From S012-109 sp964425105 (GTDB taxonomy: Bacteria > Pseudomonadota > Gammaproteobacteria > SZUA-140), in contig CAYRLE010000001.1 of NCBI GenBank assembly GCA_964425105.1, positions 1-64,000 on the forward strand: DNA of 64,000 nt, given 5' to 3'. Below the pieces are notes generated by a model. The model did not search any database. It saw only the letters and a list, made by a program, of their open reading frames with translations, and had not been told where the DNA came from. The translations under genes were made by a program, and so were the position numbers. How positions within the stretch are numbered: the stretch's first letter is position 1; each line of letters opens with the position of its first letter. This document shows, in pieces, positions 17,404 to 27,100 of the stretch.

Positions 17404-17999
17404 CACAAGCACGGGGCATGTTTTCCATTTTTCTGATGCTGGCGCTGCTGGCGGGCTGCGCCACCCGCGTGGAGCGCATCGATAGCGACGAAGTCAGGGA
17501 TCTCAGCGGCCGCTGGAACGATACCGATTCGCGCCTGGTCTCGGAGGAGATGATCGCCGACCTGCTGTCCCGGCCCTGGGTGGGGGAGTTCCGCGGTCGC
17601 GAGGGCAAGGCGCCTGCCGTGATCGTCGGTGAAGTGCTCAATCTCAGTCACGAGCATATCAATGTTCAGACCTTCGTCAATGACATGGAGCGGGCCCTGA
17701 TCAATTCCGGCCAGGTGATCTTCGTGGCCTCGAGCCAGGAACGCCAGGAAGTGCGCGAGGAGCGTCAGGACCAGGATATCCATGCCCGCGAGGATACCCG
17801 CAAGCCCATGGGCCGTGAACTGGGCGCCGACTTCATGCTCAAGGGTAGCATCAATACGATCTTCGACACCGAAGGCAAGCGCCAGGTGCGCTATTACCAG
17901 GTGGATCTCACCCTCATCAGCCTGGCGGACAACCGCAAGGTATGGCTGGGCCAGAAGAAGATCAAGAAATTCGTGACCAAGGCCATCCTGCGCCCCTGA
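17400..17999 (+). CDS. LpoB-like lipoprotein (penicillin-binding-protein activator family)
   Basis: About 199 residues with a lipobox (LALLAGC). The body resembles LpoB: RVERIDSDEVRDLSGRWNDTDSR, APAVIVGEVLNLSHEHINV, GRELGADFMLKGSIN, and VDLTLISLADNRKVW. E. coli LpoB spans the periplasm from the outer membrane and activates PBP1B. Whether this copy does so is unknown; many bacteria carry LpoB-fold proteins in a COG3014/LPP20 context with no tested role. A GGAGG site lies in the 3' end of the preceding gene, overlapping it by 4 bp. Confidence 0.85.
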   Translation: MTQARGMFSIFLMLALLAGCATRVERIDSDEVRDLSGRWNDTDSRLVSEEMIADLLSRPWVGEFRGREGKAPAVIVGEVLNLSHEHINVQTFVNDMERALINSGQVIFVASSQERQEVREERQDQDIHAREDTRKPMGRELGADFMLKGSINTIFDTEGKRQVRYYQVDLTLISLADNRKVWLGQKKIKKFVTKAILRP

Positions 18000-18019
18000 G
18001 GCAGCGCATAGAGGGCGCA

Positions 18020-19342
18020 GTGTGGCACGCTGGTCATGCTTGGCAGAAGGGCCCCTGCAGCTATGTGTTGCAGGCGCTGACGGGCACCCTGCTGGCGGGT
18101 CTGCTGACGGCCTGCGCCAGCTATGGCGACTGGGCGCGGCAGCTGGAATATGAACTGGCGGCAGGGGACTATCAGGGCGCCCTCGCGGTGCTGGAGGAGC
18201 AGGGCCGACGGCCGCGGGATGCGCTGCTCTATCTGCTGAACCGGGCCCTGCTGTTGCGTATGGACGGTGACTTCGCGGCGAGCAACACCGCCTTCGAGGA
18301 GGCCAAGGTGCTGATGGAAAAATTCTCCGCCGTGAGCGTCAGCGAGCAGGCCGGCGCCCTGACCGTCAACGATCTGCAGCGCAGCTACAGCGGCGAGGCG
18401 TATGAGCGGGTGCTGGTCCCTCTCTTTGCCGCCCTCAACTACCTGGAACTGGGCCAGCCCCGCGAGGCGCGGGTGGAGATCCTGCAACTGGATGTGCTGT
18501 TGGGCCAGCTGGAGACGGAGTCCCTGGCGGCGGGCGCATTCGCCCGCTATTTCAGCGGCATGGTGTTCGAGGCCCTGGGCGAGGTGGACCAGGCGCTGAT
18601 TGCCTATCGCAAGGCCTACCAAGCCTACCGCGAATATCCAGCCGCCGCCCTGGCACTGCCCGAGCAACTCAAGGCCGACCTGCTGCGCCTCAGCGCACGC
18701 CTGGGACTGAAGCAGGAGTTGGCACGCTACCGCAGGGAGTTTGCCATGACGGCACCTGCTGCGGAGGACGGGACAGTGGGGGAGGTCGTTTTCATCCTTT
18801 TCAGCGGCCTGGCGCCGCTGAAACGAGAAACCCGCGTCAACGCCTTCACCGAGAGCGGGGAGTTGGTGAGCATCGCCATGCCCTATTACGAAGGCCGCCT
18901 GCCCTATGTGCGCAAGGGGGTGCTCCAGGCCGGCGGGGCGCGGGCCGAGAGCGAGGCGGTGGAGGATATCAATACCCTGGCCGTGGAGACACTGCAGCGC
19001 CAGGCGCCCCTGATTCTGGCCCGCGCTGTGGCGCGGGCGGTCCTCAAGCACGAGGCGGTGGAAAAGGCCGGCGAGGAAAACGAAGGCCTGGGTTTTCTAG
19101 TCAATGTGGCGGGCGTGGTGAGCGAGCGCGCCGATACCCGCAGCTGGTCGATTTTGCCCAGCCGCATCTATGTGGCGCGCCTGGCGCTGGCGCCCGGCGC
19201 CTATGCGTTGCAGCTGCGCCTGATAAATGCCCAGGGGGAACTGGCGGGTACGCGCCGCTTCGACATCAGGCTCAAGGCCGGGGAGAAGCGCTTCCTCAGC
19301 CTGCACTGGATCGACAGCCATGACCAGGGGGTATCCCATTGA
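18020..19342 (+). CDS. COG3014-family TPR-like lipoprotein
   Basis: About 440 residues. The signal ends LAGLLTAC (lipobox). TPR-like helices follow (DYQGALAVLEEQ, FAALNYLELGQPREARVEILQLD, GEVDQALIAYRKAYQAY), and a C-terminal beta-rich domain ends with LALAPGAYALQLRL. Found beside LpoB-like and LPP20 lipoproteins in other Gammaproteobacteria. The GTG at 18020 after GAGG is used; GTG 18065 is also possible. The 3' end overlaps the next gene by 4 bp. It acts in the periplasm, probably as a scaffold. Confidence 0.82.
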   Translation: MWHAGHAWQKGPCSYVLQALTGTLLAGLLTACASYGDWARQLEYELAAGDYQGALAVLEEQGRRPRDALLYLLNRALLLRMDGDFAASNTAFEEAKVLMEKFSAVSVSEQAGALTVNDLQRSYSGEAYERVLVPLFAALNYLELGQPREARVEILQLDVLLGQLETESLAAGAFARYFSGMVFEALGEVDQALIAYRKAYQAYREYPAAALALPEQLKADLLRLSARLGLKQELARYRREFAMTAPAAEDGTVGEVVFILFSGLAPLKRETRVNAFTESGELVSIAMPYYEGRLPYVRKGVLQAGGARAESEAVEDINTLAVETLQRQAPLILARAVARAVLKHEAVEKAGEENEGLGFLVNVAGVVSERADTRSWSILPSRIYVARLALAPGAYALQLRLINAQGELAGTRRFDIRLKAGEKRFLSLHWIDSHDQGVSH

Positions 19343-20358
19343 AACATCTTTCTTGTCTCGCTGTGCTTATTCTGTTGCTGGCGGCCTGCAGCACCACGGG
19401 CCGCCAGGCTGAGGTCCCCGGCTGGGTCAATGGCGCGGCAGCGGCCTATCCCCTGGAACGCTATCTGCTGGGGCGGGGCAGTGGCCCCACCCTGGCGCTG
19501 GCCCAGGATCGCGCCCGCGCAGATCTGGCCAAGGGGCTGCGGGTGGCCATCGAGGCCCGCAGCAGCGAGCGCCAGCAGTATCGCGCGGGCGAGGAGGGTG
19601 TCAGCAGCGAACTGGCCATCGAGCGCCAGTTCAGCGCACGCACCAGCGAGGTGATCCAGGGCATGGAGATCGCCGGCATCTGGCAGGAGCCGACGGGGGG
19701 GCGCTACCATGCCCTGGCAGTATTGGAGCGCACTGCCGCGGCACGGCGCCTGCGCACGGAAATCGGCGAACTGGACCGCCAGACGGCGGCCCGCATCGAG
19801 ACTGCGCGGCGCAGCGGCGACCCCTTGTCTGCCATCGCCGCAGCGGCCGAGGCGGTCCGCACTCAGGAAGCGCGCCATGCCCTGCAGCAACTCCTGCAGG
19901 TGTTGGAGCCCGCTGGCGGCGGCCTGGCGCCGCGCTGGTCCCTGGCGCGCTTGAGTGCCGACCGCGATGCCCTGCTGGCAAGATTGAAAATCGCCGTTGC
20001 CGTCCCGCCTACCGATCCCGGCCTCGCCGCCTTGCTGGAGAGCGCCCTGGCAGAGGCGGGCGTGCAGGTGGCGCAGGGCAATGCCGGTGATTATCTGCTG
20101 GCGGGGTCTTTGGACCTGCAGCCGCCCCAGCCTCGGGACGGCTGGTTCTGGGTGCGCGGCAGGCTGTCCATCCTGTTGCAGCAGGCGGATGGCCGGGGAC
20201 GCGGCAGCCACTTTTGGGAACTGAAGGTCGCCGGCCTGACCGCCGAGGTCGCACGTGGCCGCGCCCGCGACGAGGCGGCCCGCATGCTTCGGGAGGAACT
20301 GCTGCAAGCATTGCTGGGCTTTGCCGACAATCCTCGAGCGGGGGGTATCTTGCCCTGA
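19339..20358 (+). CDS. Second LPP20-like lipoprotein, extended
   Basis: About 339 residues. The lipobox is LLLAAC. An LPP20 domain follows (VPGWVNG, YLLGRGSGPTLALAQDRARADLAKGLRV). A helical linker and a C-terminal half (PPTDPGLAALLESALAEAGVQVAQ, GDYLLAGSLDLQ) recall the assembly domain seen in LpoB and related lipoproteins. It starts at TTG, whose last two bases begin the TGA stop of the upstream gene (4-bp overlap), strong evidence of translational coupling. Confidence 0.8.
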   Translation: MKHLSCLAVLILLLAACSTTGRQAEVPGWVNGAAAAYPLERYLLGRGSGPTLALAQDRARADLAKGLRVAIEARSSERQQYRAGEEGVSSELAIERQFSARTSEVIQGMEIAGIWQEPTGGRYHALAVLERTAAARRLRTEIGELDRQTAARIETARRSGDPLSAIAAAAEAVRTQEARHALQQLLQVLEPAGGGLAPRWSLARLSADRDALLARLKIAVAVPPTDPGLAALLESALAEAGVQVAQGNAGDYLLAGSLDLQPPQPRDGWFWVRGRLSILLQQADGRGRGSHFWELKVAGLTAEVARGRARDEAARMLREELLQALLGFADNPRAGGILP

Positions 20359-20379
20359 CAGCTAAAACAGGCTAGTGTC

Positions 20380-21267
20380 ATGCCGCTGATAAAAAAGAAT
20401 TTCAAATTGAAAGCCGCGATCCTTCTCAAATCATCGTTGCCCGTCCTGCTGCTTCTGCTGGTAGGCTGCGCCAACATTCCGGCAAACTACCTGGCCTCCA
20501 GCGTGGCGGACGGTATCCGCAATCAGCAGGATATCGACACTGCCGGGGTCGGTATTCCCTCCTATCTGCTGATGATCGACGGTCTGCTGGTGAAGAGCCC
20601 CCGGCAGAGCGGTCTGCTCATGGCCGGCGCCCGCCTCTACAGCACCTATGCCACACTCTTTGTCAAGGAAGAGAAGCGCGCCATTCTGCTCAGTGACCGC
20701 GCCCTGGAATATGCCCGCCGCGCAGTGTGCATCGAGGAGCCGCGTTTCTGTGCCAAGGAGGCCCGTGCCTATCCCCGTTTTCTGGAACTGGTCCGCGGCA
20801 TCAGCGACCGTGATCATCTCCCCTTCCTGTATACCTATGCCACCACCTGGGCTGCCTGGATCCAGGTCAACAGCAGCCGCTGGAGTTCCCTGGCGGATGT
20901 ACCCAAGGTGCAGGCCCTGCTGGAGGCCGTGGTGGAGTTGGACGAAGACTATGACCATGGCCAGGCCCATGTCTATCTGGGGGTCATCAATGCCCAGCTG
21001 CCACCTTCCATGGGCGGGCACCCGGATGTGGCGCGGGCCCATTTCGAACGCGCCATCGAACTGACCAATGGCCATAATCTCATCGCCAAGGTGGAATATG
21101 CGCGCACCTATGCCCGGCTGCTGTTCGACCGCGAACTCCACGACCGCTTGCTGAAGGAGGTGCTGGCGGCGAATCCGCGGATCAACGGCCTGACCCTGAG
21201 CAATGTCATCGCCCAGAAGCAGGCCCGTATCTTGCTTGCAGAATCAGAGGAATATTTCGAGGAATAG
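20380..21267 (+). CDS. tatT: TatT: TPR lipoprotein associated with a TRAP transporter
   Basis: About 295 residues. Signal and lipobox (LLLLLVGC), then helical TPR-like repeats (LLMAGARLYSTYATLFV, YARRAVCIEEPRFCAKEA, ARAHFERAIELTNGHN). This matches the TatT family first described in Treponema pallidum, where a lipoprotein trimer docks with the solute-binding protein TatP. Here it directly precedes the DctP gene by 2 bp, the expected order. It lies in the outer periplasm and may feed a hydrophobic ligand to the transporter. Confidence 0.87.
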   Translation: MPLIKKNFKLKAAILLKSSLPVLLLLLVGCANIPANYLASSVADGIRNQQDIDTAGVGIPSYLLMIDGLLVKSPRQSGLLMAGARLYSTYATLFVKEEKRAILLSDRALEYARRAVCIEEPRFCAKEARAYPRFLELVRGISDRDHLPFLYTYATTWAAWIQVNSSRWSSLADVPKVQALLEAVVELDEDYDHGQAHVYLGVINAQLPPSMGGHPDVARAHFERAIELTNGHNLIAKVEYARTYARLLFDRELHDRLLKEVLAANPRINGLTLSNVIAQKQARILLAESEEYFEE

Positions 21268-21269
21268 AT

Positions 21270-22253
21270 ATGGCAAGGATCGTAGTGACATGTTTGCTGG
21301 CCTTGTGCGTCTTTCAGGTCCAGGCCCTGACGCTCAAGATCGCCACCATCTCTCCCGACGGCACCACCTGGATGAAAGAACTGCGCAAGGGGGCGGCCCT
21401 CATCAAGGAACGCACCGAGGGGCGGGTCAAGCTGCGCTTCTATCCCGGCGGCGTGATGGGCAGCGACAAGAACGTGCTGCGCAAGATCCGCATCGGCCAG
21501 TTGCACGGCGGGGCCATGACCGGCGGCGGCCTGGAGCAGATCTATTTCGACTCCCAGATCTACAGCCTGCCCTTTGCCTTCCGCTCTTTCGAGGAAGTGG
21601 ACTATGTGCGGGCGCGCATGGACGACATGATCCTGCATGGCCTCTATGAACACGGTTATGTGGGCTTCGGTCTGGCGGAGGGGGGCTTTGCCTATCTGAT
21701 GTCCAACGCCCCCATTCGCCGCAATGGAGATCTGCAGGGCCACAAGGTGTGGGTGCCGGAGGGTGATACCATGAGCCAGCTGGTGTTCAAGGCAGCGGGC
21801 ATCTCCCCGGTGCCGTTGCCCTTGCCCGATGTGCTCACCGGCCTGCAGACCGGCCTCATCGACACTGTAGCCACGTCCCCCATCGGCGCCATCGCCCTGC
21901 AGTGGCATACGCGGGTGAAATATGTCACCGACACGCCCCTCATGTATCTCTACGGTGTGCTCATCGTGCAGCGCAAGGTCTTCGAGCGCCTGCGTCCCGC
22001 CGACCAGACCGTGGTGAAGTCCGTGTTGGAAGACGTGTTCCGCCGCCTCAACCGTATCAACCGTGAAGAGAACCGCCAGGCGCGCCAGGCCCTCATGGAC
22101 CAGGGCATCGAATTCGTGCAGCCGCCGGCAGAGGAACAGGCGCGCTGGTACCGCTTGGTGGCCCAGGCAGTCATCAACAAACACTTGTTTTCCCCCGGTA
22201 TACTGGAAACTTTCCAGGCTCATCTGGATGCCTTCCGCGCCCAACACCCCTGA
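21270..22253 (+). CDS. dctP: TRAP transporter solute-binding protein DctP (TatP type)
   Basis: About 327 residues. A signal peptide (MARIVVTCLLALCVFQVQA) is followed by a DctP fold: LKIATISPDGTTWMKELRKGA, GRVKLRFYPGGVMGSDKNVLRKIR, and a ligand-domain segment at LPDVLTGLQTGLIDTVATSP. Captures a solute in the periplasm and delivers it to DctQM. Ends with a 26-bp overlap with dctQ. Ligand unknown; it lacks the fixed context of a C4-dicarboxylate system, and the TatT partner argues for a different, perhaps hydrophobic, compound. Confidence 0.92.
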   Translation: MARIVVTCLLALCVFQVQALTLKIATISPDGTTWMKELRKGAALIKERTEGRVKLRFYPGGVMGSDKNVLRKIRIGQLHGGAMTGGGLEQIYFDSQIYSLPFAFRSFEEVDYVRARMDDMILHGLYEHGYVGFGLAEGGFAYLMSNAPIRRNGDLQGHKVWVPEGDTMSQLVFKAAGISPVPLPLPDVLTGLQTGLIDTVATSPIGAIALQWHTRVKYVTDTPLMYLYGVLIVQRKVFERLRPADQTVVKSVLEDVFRRLNRINREENRQARQALMDQGIEFVQPPAEEQARWYRLVAQAVINKHLFSPGILETFQAHLDAFRAQHP

Positions 22254-22755
22254 CCATCGCTGGCTGACCCGTTTCGGGCGCTTCACCGGCTGGCTGGAGG
22301 ATGCCCTGCTGGTATTCATGCTGGCGGTCATGATTCTGGTGGCCACGGCGCAGATCGTGCTGCGCAATTTTCTGGACATCGGGCTGATGTGGGGCGACCC
22401 CCTGTTGCGGGCCCTGGTGCTGTGGGTGGGACTGCTGGGGGCCATCGTCGCCAGCCGTACCGAAAATCATATCACCATCGACATTCTGTCCCGTTATCTG
22501 GCACCGCGCTGGCGGGCTGTGTCGCGCCTGGTCACTGATCTGTTTACCGTGTTTGTCTGTGCGCTGGTGAGTTATTACAGCGCCAGCTTGGTGCAGATGG
22601 ATCACGAGGCGGGCGTCGAGGCCTTCAGCGGCGTGCCTGCGTGGCTGGTGGAGTTGATCATTCCCGTGGGCTTCGCCATCATGGCGCTGCGCTACCTGGG
22701 CGGCTTTTTCCGCAGCGCGCGCCTGGTGCTGAAGGGGAGGGACGGGGCGACATGA
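22228..22755 (+). CDS. dctQ: TRAP transporter small permease DctQ
   Basis: About 175 residues, four membrane segments (DALLVFMLAVMILVATAQIVLRN, ALVLWVGLLGAIVASR, LVTDLFTVFVCALVSYYSA, LIIPVGFAIMALRYLGG). The RTENHITIDIL segment is typical of DctQ. It begins inside the 3' end of dctP at ATG 22228 and overlaps dctM by 4 bp. Confidence 0.92.
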   Translation: MPSAPNTPDHRWLTRFGRFTGWLEDALLVFMLAVMILVATAQIVLRNFLDIGLMWGDPLLRALVLWVGLLGAIVASRTENHITIDILSRYLAPRWRAVSRLVTDLFTVFVCALVSYYSASLVQMDHEAGVEAFSGVPAWLVELIIPVGFAIMALRYLGGFFRSARLVLKGRDGAT

Positions 22756-24023
22756 CCATCGCCCTGCTGCTGGTGCTCCTGGCCCTGCTGGGGGCGCCGC
22801 TCTTTGCCATCATCCTGGCTTCGGCGCTGCTGGGTTTCTACCATGCCGATATCGAGTTGTCGGTAGTGGCCATCGAGTTCTATCGCCTGGCGGAGATGCC
22901 GGTGCTGCTGGCCATCCCCCTGTTCACCTTCGCTGGCTATCTGCTGAGTGAGAGCCAGGCGCCGCGGCGCCTGGTGCGGCTGACCCAGGCCCTGCTGGGC
23001 TGGATGCCGGGCGGCCTGGCCATCGTGGCGCTGACCGCCTGCGCCTTTTTCACCGCCTTCACCGGTGCCTCCGGCGTCACCATCGTGGCTCTGGGTGCGC
23101 TGCTCTATCCCGCCCTGCAGCAGGCAGGCTTCAAGGAGAATTTCAACCTCGGCCTGATCACCACCTCCGGCAGTCTGGGGGTGTTGTTCGCACCGTCCCT
23201 GCCCCTGATCCTCTATGCAGTGATCGCCCAGCAACTCACCGTGGGCACACCGGTGTCGGTGGACGACATGTTCCTGGCCGGCATCGTGCCGGGTTTTCTG
23301 ATGCTGGTGGCGCTCTCGGGATGGAGCCTGTGGGTCAATCGCGGTCAGACCCTGAGGCCTTTCAGTGCCAGCGAGGCCTGGTCCGCCCTGCGCGAGGCCA
23401 AGTGGGAACTGCCCTTGCCAGTGCTGGTACTGGGGGGGATCTATAGCGGTTATTTTGCGGTCTCCGAGGCGGCCGCGGTAACCGCGTTGTATGTGATGAT
23501 CGTGGAGGTAGTGATCTACCGCGAAGTGGCGGTGCGCCAGCTGCCGGGGGTGATGCGCGAGTCCATGGTGCTGGTGGGCGCTATCTTGGTGATTCTCGGT
23601 GCCTCCCTGGCCTCCACCAATTATCTCATCGACGCCGAGGTGCCCAACCGTCTGTTCGATGCCGTCAAGGCCCATATCAGTGATCCGCTCACCTTTCTGA
23701 TCCTGCTCAATATCTTCCTGCTGATCCTGGGCACCATGCTGGATATCTTCTCCGCCCTGGTGATCATGGTGCCCCTGCTGCTCCCCATCGCCATCGGTTA
23801 TGGCATCGACCCGGTACATCTGGGCATCATCTTCCTGGCCAACATGCAGATCGGCTATTTCACGCCGCCGGTGGGCATGAACCTGTTCATTGCCAGTTAC
23901 CGCTTCAAAAAGCCGGTGATGCAACTCTATCGCGCCACCCTGCCGTTTTTCTTCATACTCCTGCTGACGGTGCTCATCATCACCTACTGGCCTTCCTTGT
24001 CCCTCAGCCTCATCGGCCGCTGA
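22752..24023 (+). CDS. dctM: TRAP transporter large permease DctM
   Basis: About 423 residues, roughly 12 membrane segments. The DctM signature includes FTGASGVTIVALGALLYP, NFNLGLITTSGSLGVLFAPSLP, and the C-terminal GIIFLANMQIGYFTPPVGMNLF. Na+-driven import channel of the system. ATG 22752 overlaps the dctQ stop (ATGA). Confidence 0.94.
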   Translation: MTIALLLVLLALLGAPLFAIILASALLGFYHADIELSVVAIEFYRLAEMPVLLAIPLFTFAGYLLSESQAPRRLVRLTQALLGWMPGGLAIVALTACAFFTAFTGASGVTIVALGALLYPALQQAGFKENFNLGLITTSGSLGVLFAPSLPLILYAVIAQQLTVGTPVSVDDMFLAGIVPGFLMLVALSGWSLWVNRGQTLRPFSASEAWSALREAKWELPLPVLVLGGIYSGYFAVSEAAAVTALYVMIVEVVIYREVAVRQLPGVMRESMVLVGAILVILGASLASTNYLIDAEVPNRLFDAVKAHISDPLTFLILLNIFLLILGTMLDIFSALVIMVPLLLPIAIGYGIDPVHLGIIFLANMQIGYFTPPVGMNLFIASYRFKKPVMQLYRATLPFFFILLLTVLIITYWPSLSLSLIGR

Positions 24024-24062
24024 CCAGCCTGTCACCCTGGGGGCTTGTTTCTCCCACCATCG

Positions 24063-24091
24063 ATAGGATAACTCCTATAAGGAAAATCCTT
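24063..24091. promoter_or_regulatory. Two tandem palindromes upstream of the hybrid kinase
   Basis: ATAGGA-TAAC-TCCTAT (24063-24078) and AAGGA-AAA-TCCTT (24079-24091) abut each other between dctM and the kinase gene. The alternating AGGA/TCCT half-sites could bind a dimeric regulator or form leader hairpins. Confidence 0.3.
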
Positions 24092-24170
24092 ATGAAATTG
24101 ACGCATCGAGCGATAGTACTTAAACAGGCTTTTGGAGCCACGGGGCCACATCCTGCGGGCAGACTTCTCG

Positions 24171-27100
24171 ATGACCTTAAATACAACTCGCAACCGACTG
24201 ATCCTGCTTGCATTCATTGCCTCGGCCACGTTGGCCGTTGTTGCCTGGCAGGTGCAGAGAATCACGGCCGACAATCAGCGCCGCCAACAGGGTGAAATGC
24301 TCTCCACGGTGCTGGAGACCAGTCACCAGGCCGTGAATTCCTGGAGCCGCGCCCACCTCGCCACTGCTGTCATCTGGGCCAATTCACCGGAGATCATCAA
24401 GTTTGCCAGCAAGTTGCTGGCCCTGCCGGGGACGCAGCGGGATCTTGTCCACTCTCCGCTGCAGGCGCAAGTACGCGAATGGTTGCAGCCGTTGATCGAT
24501 GCCATGGGTTACCAGGGGTATTTCATCATCGGCCCGGACAATTTGAATCTCAGTTCCACCCGTGATGAAAACATCGGCGTCAGCAATCTGCTGACGGAGC
24601 AGGAAGGGGTGTTGGCGAGAATGTGGGCGGGGCAGCCGGCGCTCAGCCTGCCCTGGCGTTCAGACGTGCCGCTGCCGGATGAGCAGGGCAATTTGCAGGA
24701 GGGCTTGCCTTCCATGTTTGCCGGCGCACCGATCCATGACGACGACGGCCGTGTCATTGCCATTCTCACCTTCCGCATCGATCCGGGCGCTGATTTCACC
24801 AAAATCCTGCAGCAGGGCCGCCTGGGTATGACGGGTGAGACCTATGCCTTCAACCGCCATGGCCTGTTGATCAGTGAAAGCCGTTTTGACGAGCAATTGC
24901 GCCAGAGCGGCTTGCTGGCGCCAGGCGAGGCCGGCATTCTCAATCTGACCCTGCGCAATCCCGGCATCAAGATCCTGGGGAGGGCACCCTCTGGACTGGG
25001 AACAGCGTCCAGGCCCGCGGCTGCCCCATTGGTGGATGACATCGCCAGGGACCTGGACGGTTATCTCAATTACCGCGGGGTGCCGGTGATCGGCGCCTGG
25101 CTGTGGGATGATGGCCTGGGGTTTGGCATCGCCACCGAAGTGGAAATGGCCGAGGCGTATCAGCCACTGGTATTCAATCGCTATGCCATCAGCGGCATGG
25201 CCCTGTTTTCCATTCTGCTGTTGTGCAGCCTGACATGGGTCTTCATTCGTTCCCGCGAGCGGCTGGCCGGCAACGAGGCCCGTCTCAGGGAGGCGCAGCA
25301 TATCGGCCGGATGGGCAACTGGTCCTGGGATGTGGGCAGCGGTGCCATTCACTGGTCGGATGAAATCTATCGCATTTTCGGGCGCAGCCCGGAAACCTTC
25401 AGGCCGACTTATGAGCGCTTCATCGCCATGCTCCATCCCGATGACGTGGCGCGAGTGAGTGCTGCGGAGCAGGCGGCATTCAGCAGTGGGCGCAAGCACA
25501 GCATCGACTACCGGGTGCTGCTTCCCGACGGCAGTATTCAGTGGGTGCATGAGGAAGCCGTGGCCGATTTCGATAAGCGGGGAAGGGTGCTGCGCCTCAG
25601 CGGGACAGTACAGGATATTACGGAACGCAGGAAGGCCGAGCAGGCCTTGCGGGAAAGCGAGATGCGTTTCAAGGCGGTGCTCGACAATTCACCCACCATG
25701 ATCTATGTCAAGGACCTCCAGGGACGCTACCTGTTCGTCAACAAGACTTTCAGCGAACTGTTCGGTATCGGCTCAGCGGCGGCCAAGGGGCGGCGCGATC
25801 ATGAAATCCTGCCTGCTGCGGTGGCGGATATATTGGTAGCCGATGATCGCAAGGTCTATGAGTCGCAGGCCCCGCTGGAGATGGAGGAAAGAATCCCAGT
25901 GGGAAACGATCAGCGCACCTATATTGCCACCAAGTTCTGTCTCCGCAATGAGCAGGGTGAGCCCTACGCCGTCGGCAGCATCGCTACCGACATCACGCAC
26001 CGCATGCGTATGGAAGAGGAGCGCGCACAGCTGCAACGGCAGCTGCAACAGGCTCAGAAGATGGAGACGATCGGCCAGCTGACGGGCGGCATCGCGCATG
26101 ATTTCAACAATATGCTGGCCTGCATCCTGGGTTATACCACCCTGGCCTACAACAATTGCGTCCCTGACAGGGAAGGCAAGCTGGCGCACTACCTGCAGGA
26201 GGTGCGCAAGGCAGGAGAGCGGGGACGTGATCTGATCAAGCAGTTGCTGGATTTCAGCCGCACGGGCGACAGCACGTGCGGGCAGCTATCGCTGGCTGCG
26301 GTGGTGACAGAGAGTCTGAAGATGCTGCATGCCGTCATGCCGGCAGGCGTAAGAATCGATTGCAGCACTCCTGACGATCTGCCCTCCGTGTTCGCCGATC
26401 CCGTGCAGTTGCATCAGGCGCTGGTCAATCTCTGCATCAATGCCCGTGATGCCATGGAGGACAAGGGGGTGCTCAAGATCAGCGCGCAGCGCATGAGAGT
26501 CAGCGGGGTCTGCTGCGCCTCCTGCCATGAGATGGTGGCGGGTGATTTCGTGGTGCTTGCCGTAAAGGACAATGGCAGTGGCATGCAACCGGAGCAGCTG
26601 GAAAAGATCTTTGATCCTTTCTATACCACCAAGGAGGTCGGCAAGGGAACCGGCATGGGCTTGTCGGTGGTCCACGGCATCATGCATGCTTATGGCGGCC
26701 ATGTCCTGTTGTCTTCAGCAGCCGGCCATGGTACGGAATTCCGCCTCTTGTTTCCGCTCCAGGGCGGGGTGCATGCTTTGGAAATTGATCAGCAGGGAAA
26801 GCCGCCGCTTACCGAATGCTCTCTCGACGGCCATGTCATGGTGGTGGATGACGAGGTATCCATTGGCAGGTTTCTCAAGGAGTTGCTGGTGGACCGTGGT
26901 TGCCAGGTCAGCGTTTTTCATGACCCCGGCGCGGCATTGGCCGCATTCGAGGCCGACCCCGATGCCATCGATTTGCTGATCACGGATCAGGCCATGCCCG
27001 GCATGACGGGCATGGAACTCGCCACCAGGTTTCTTGACAAACGGCCCCATCTGCCGGTCATCCTGTGCAGCGGATTCGGCAAGGATGTCGATGAGCATTC

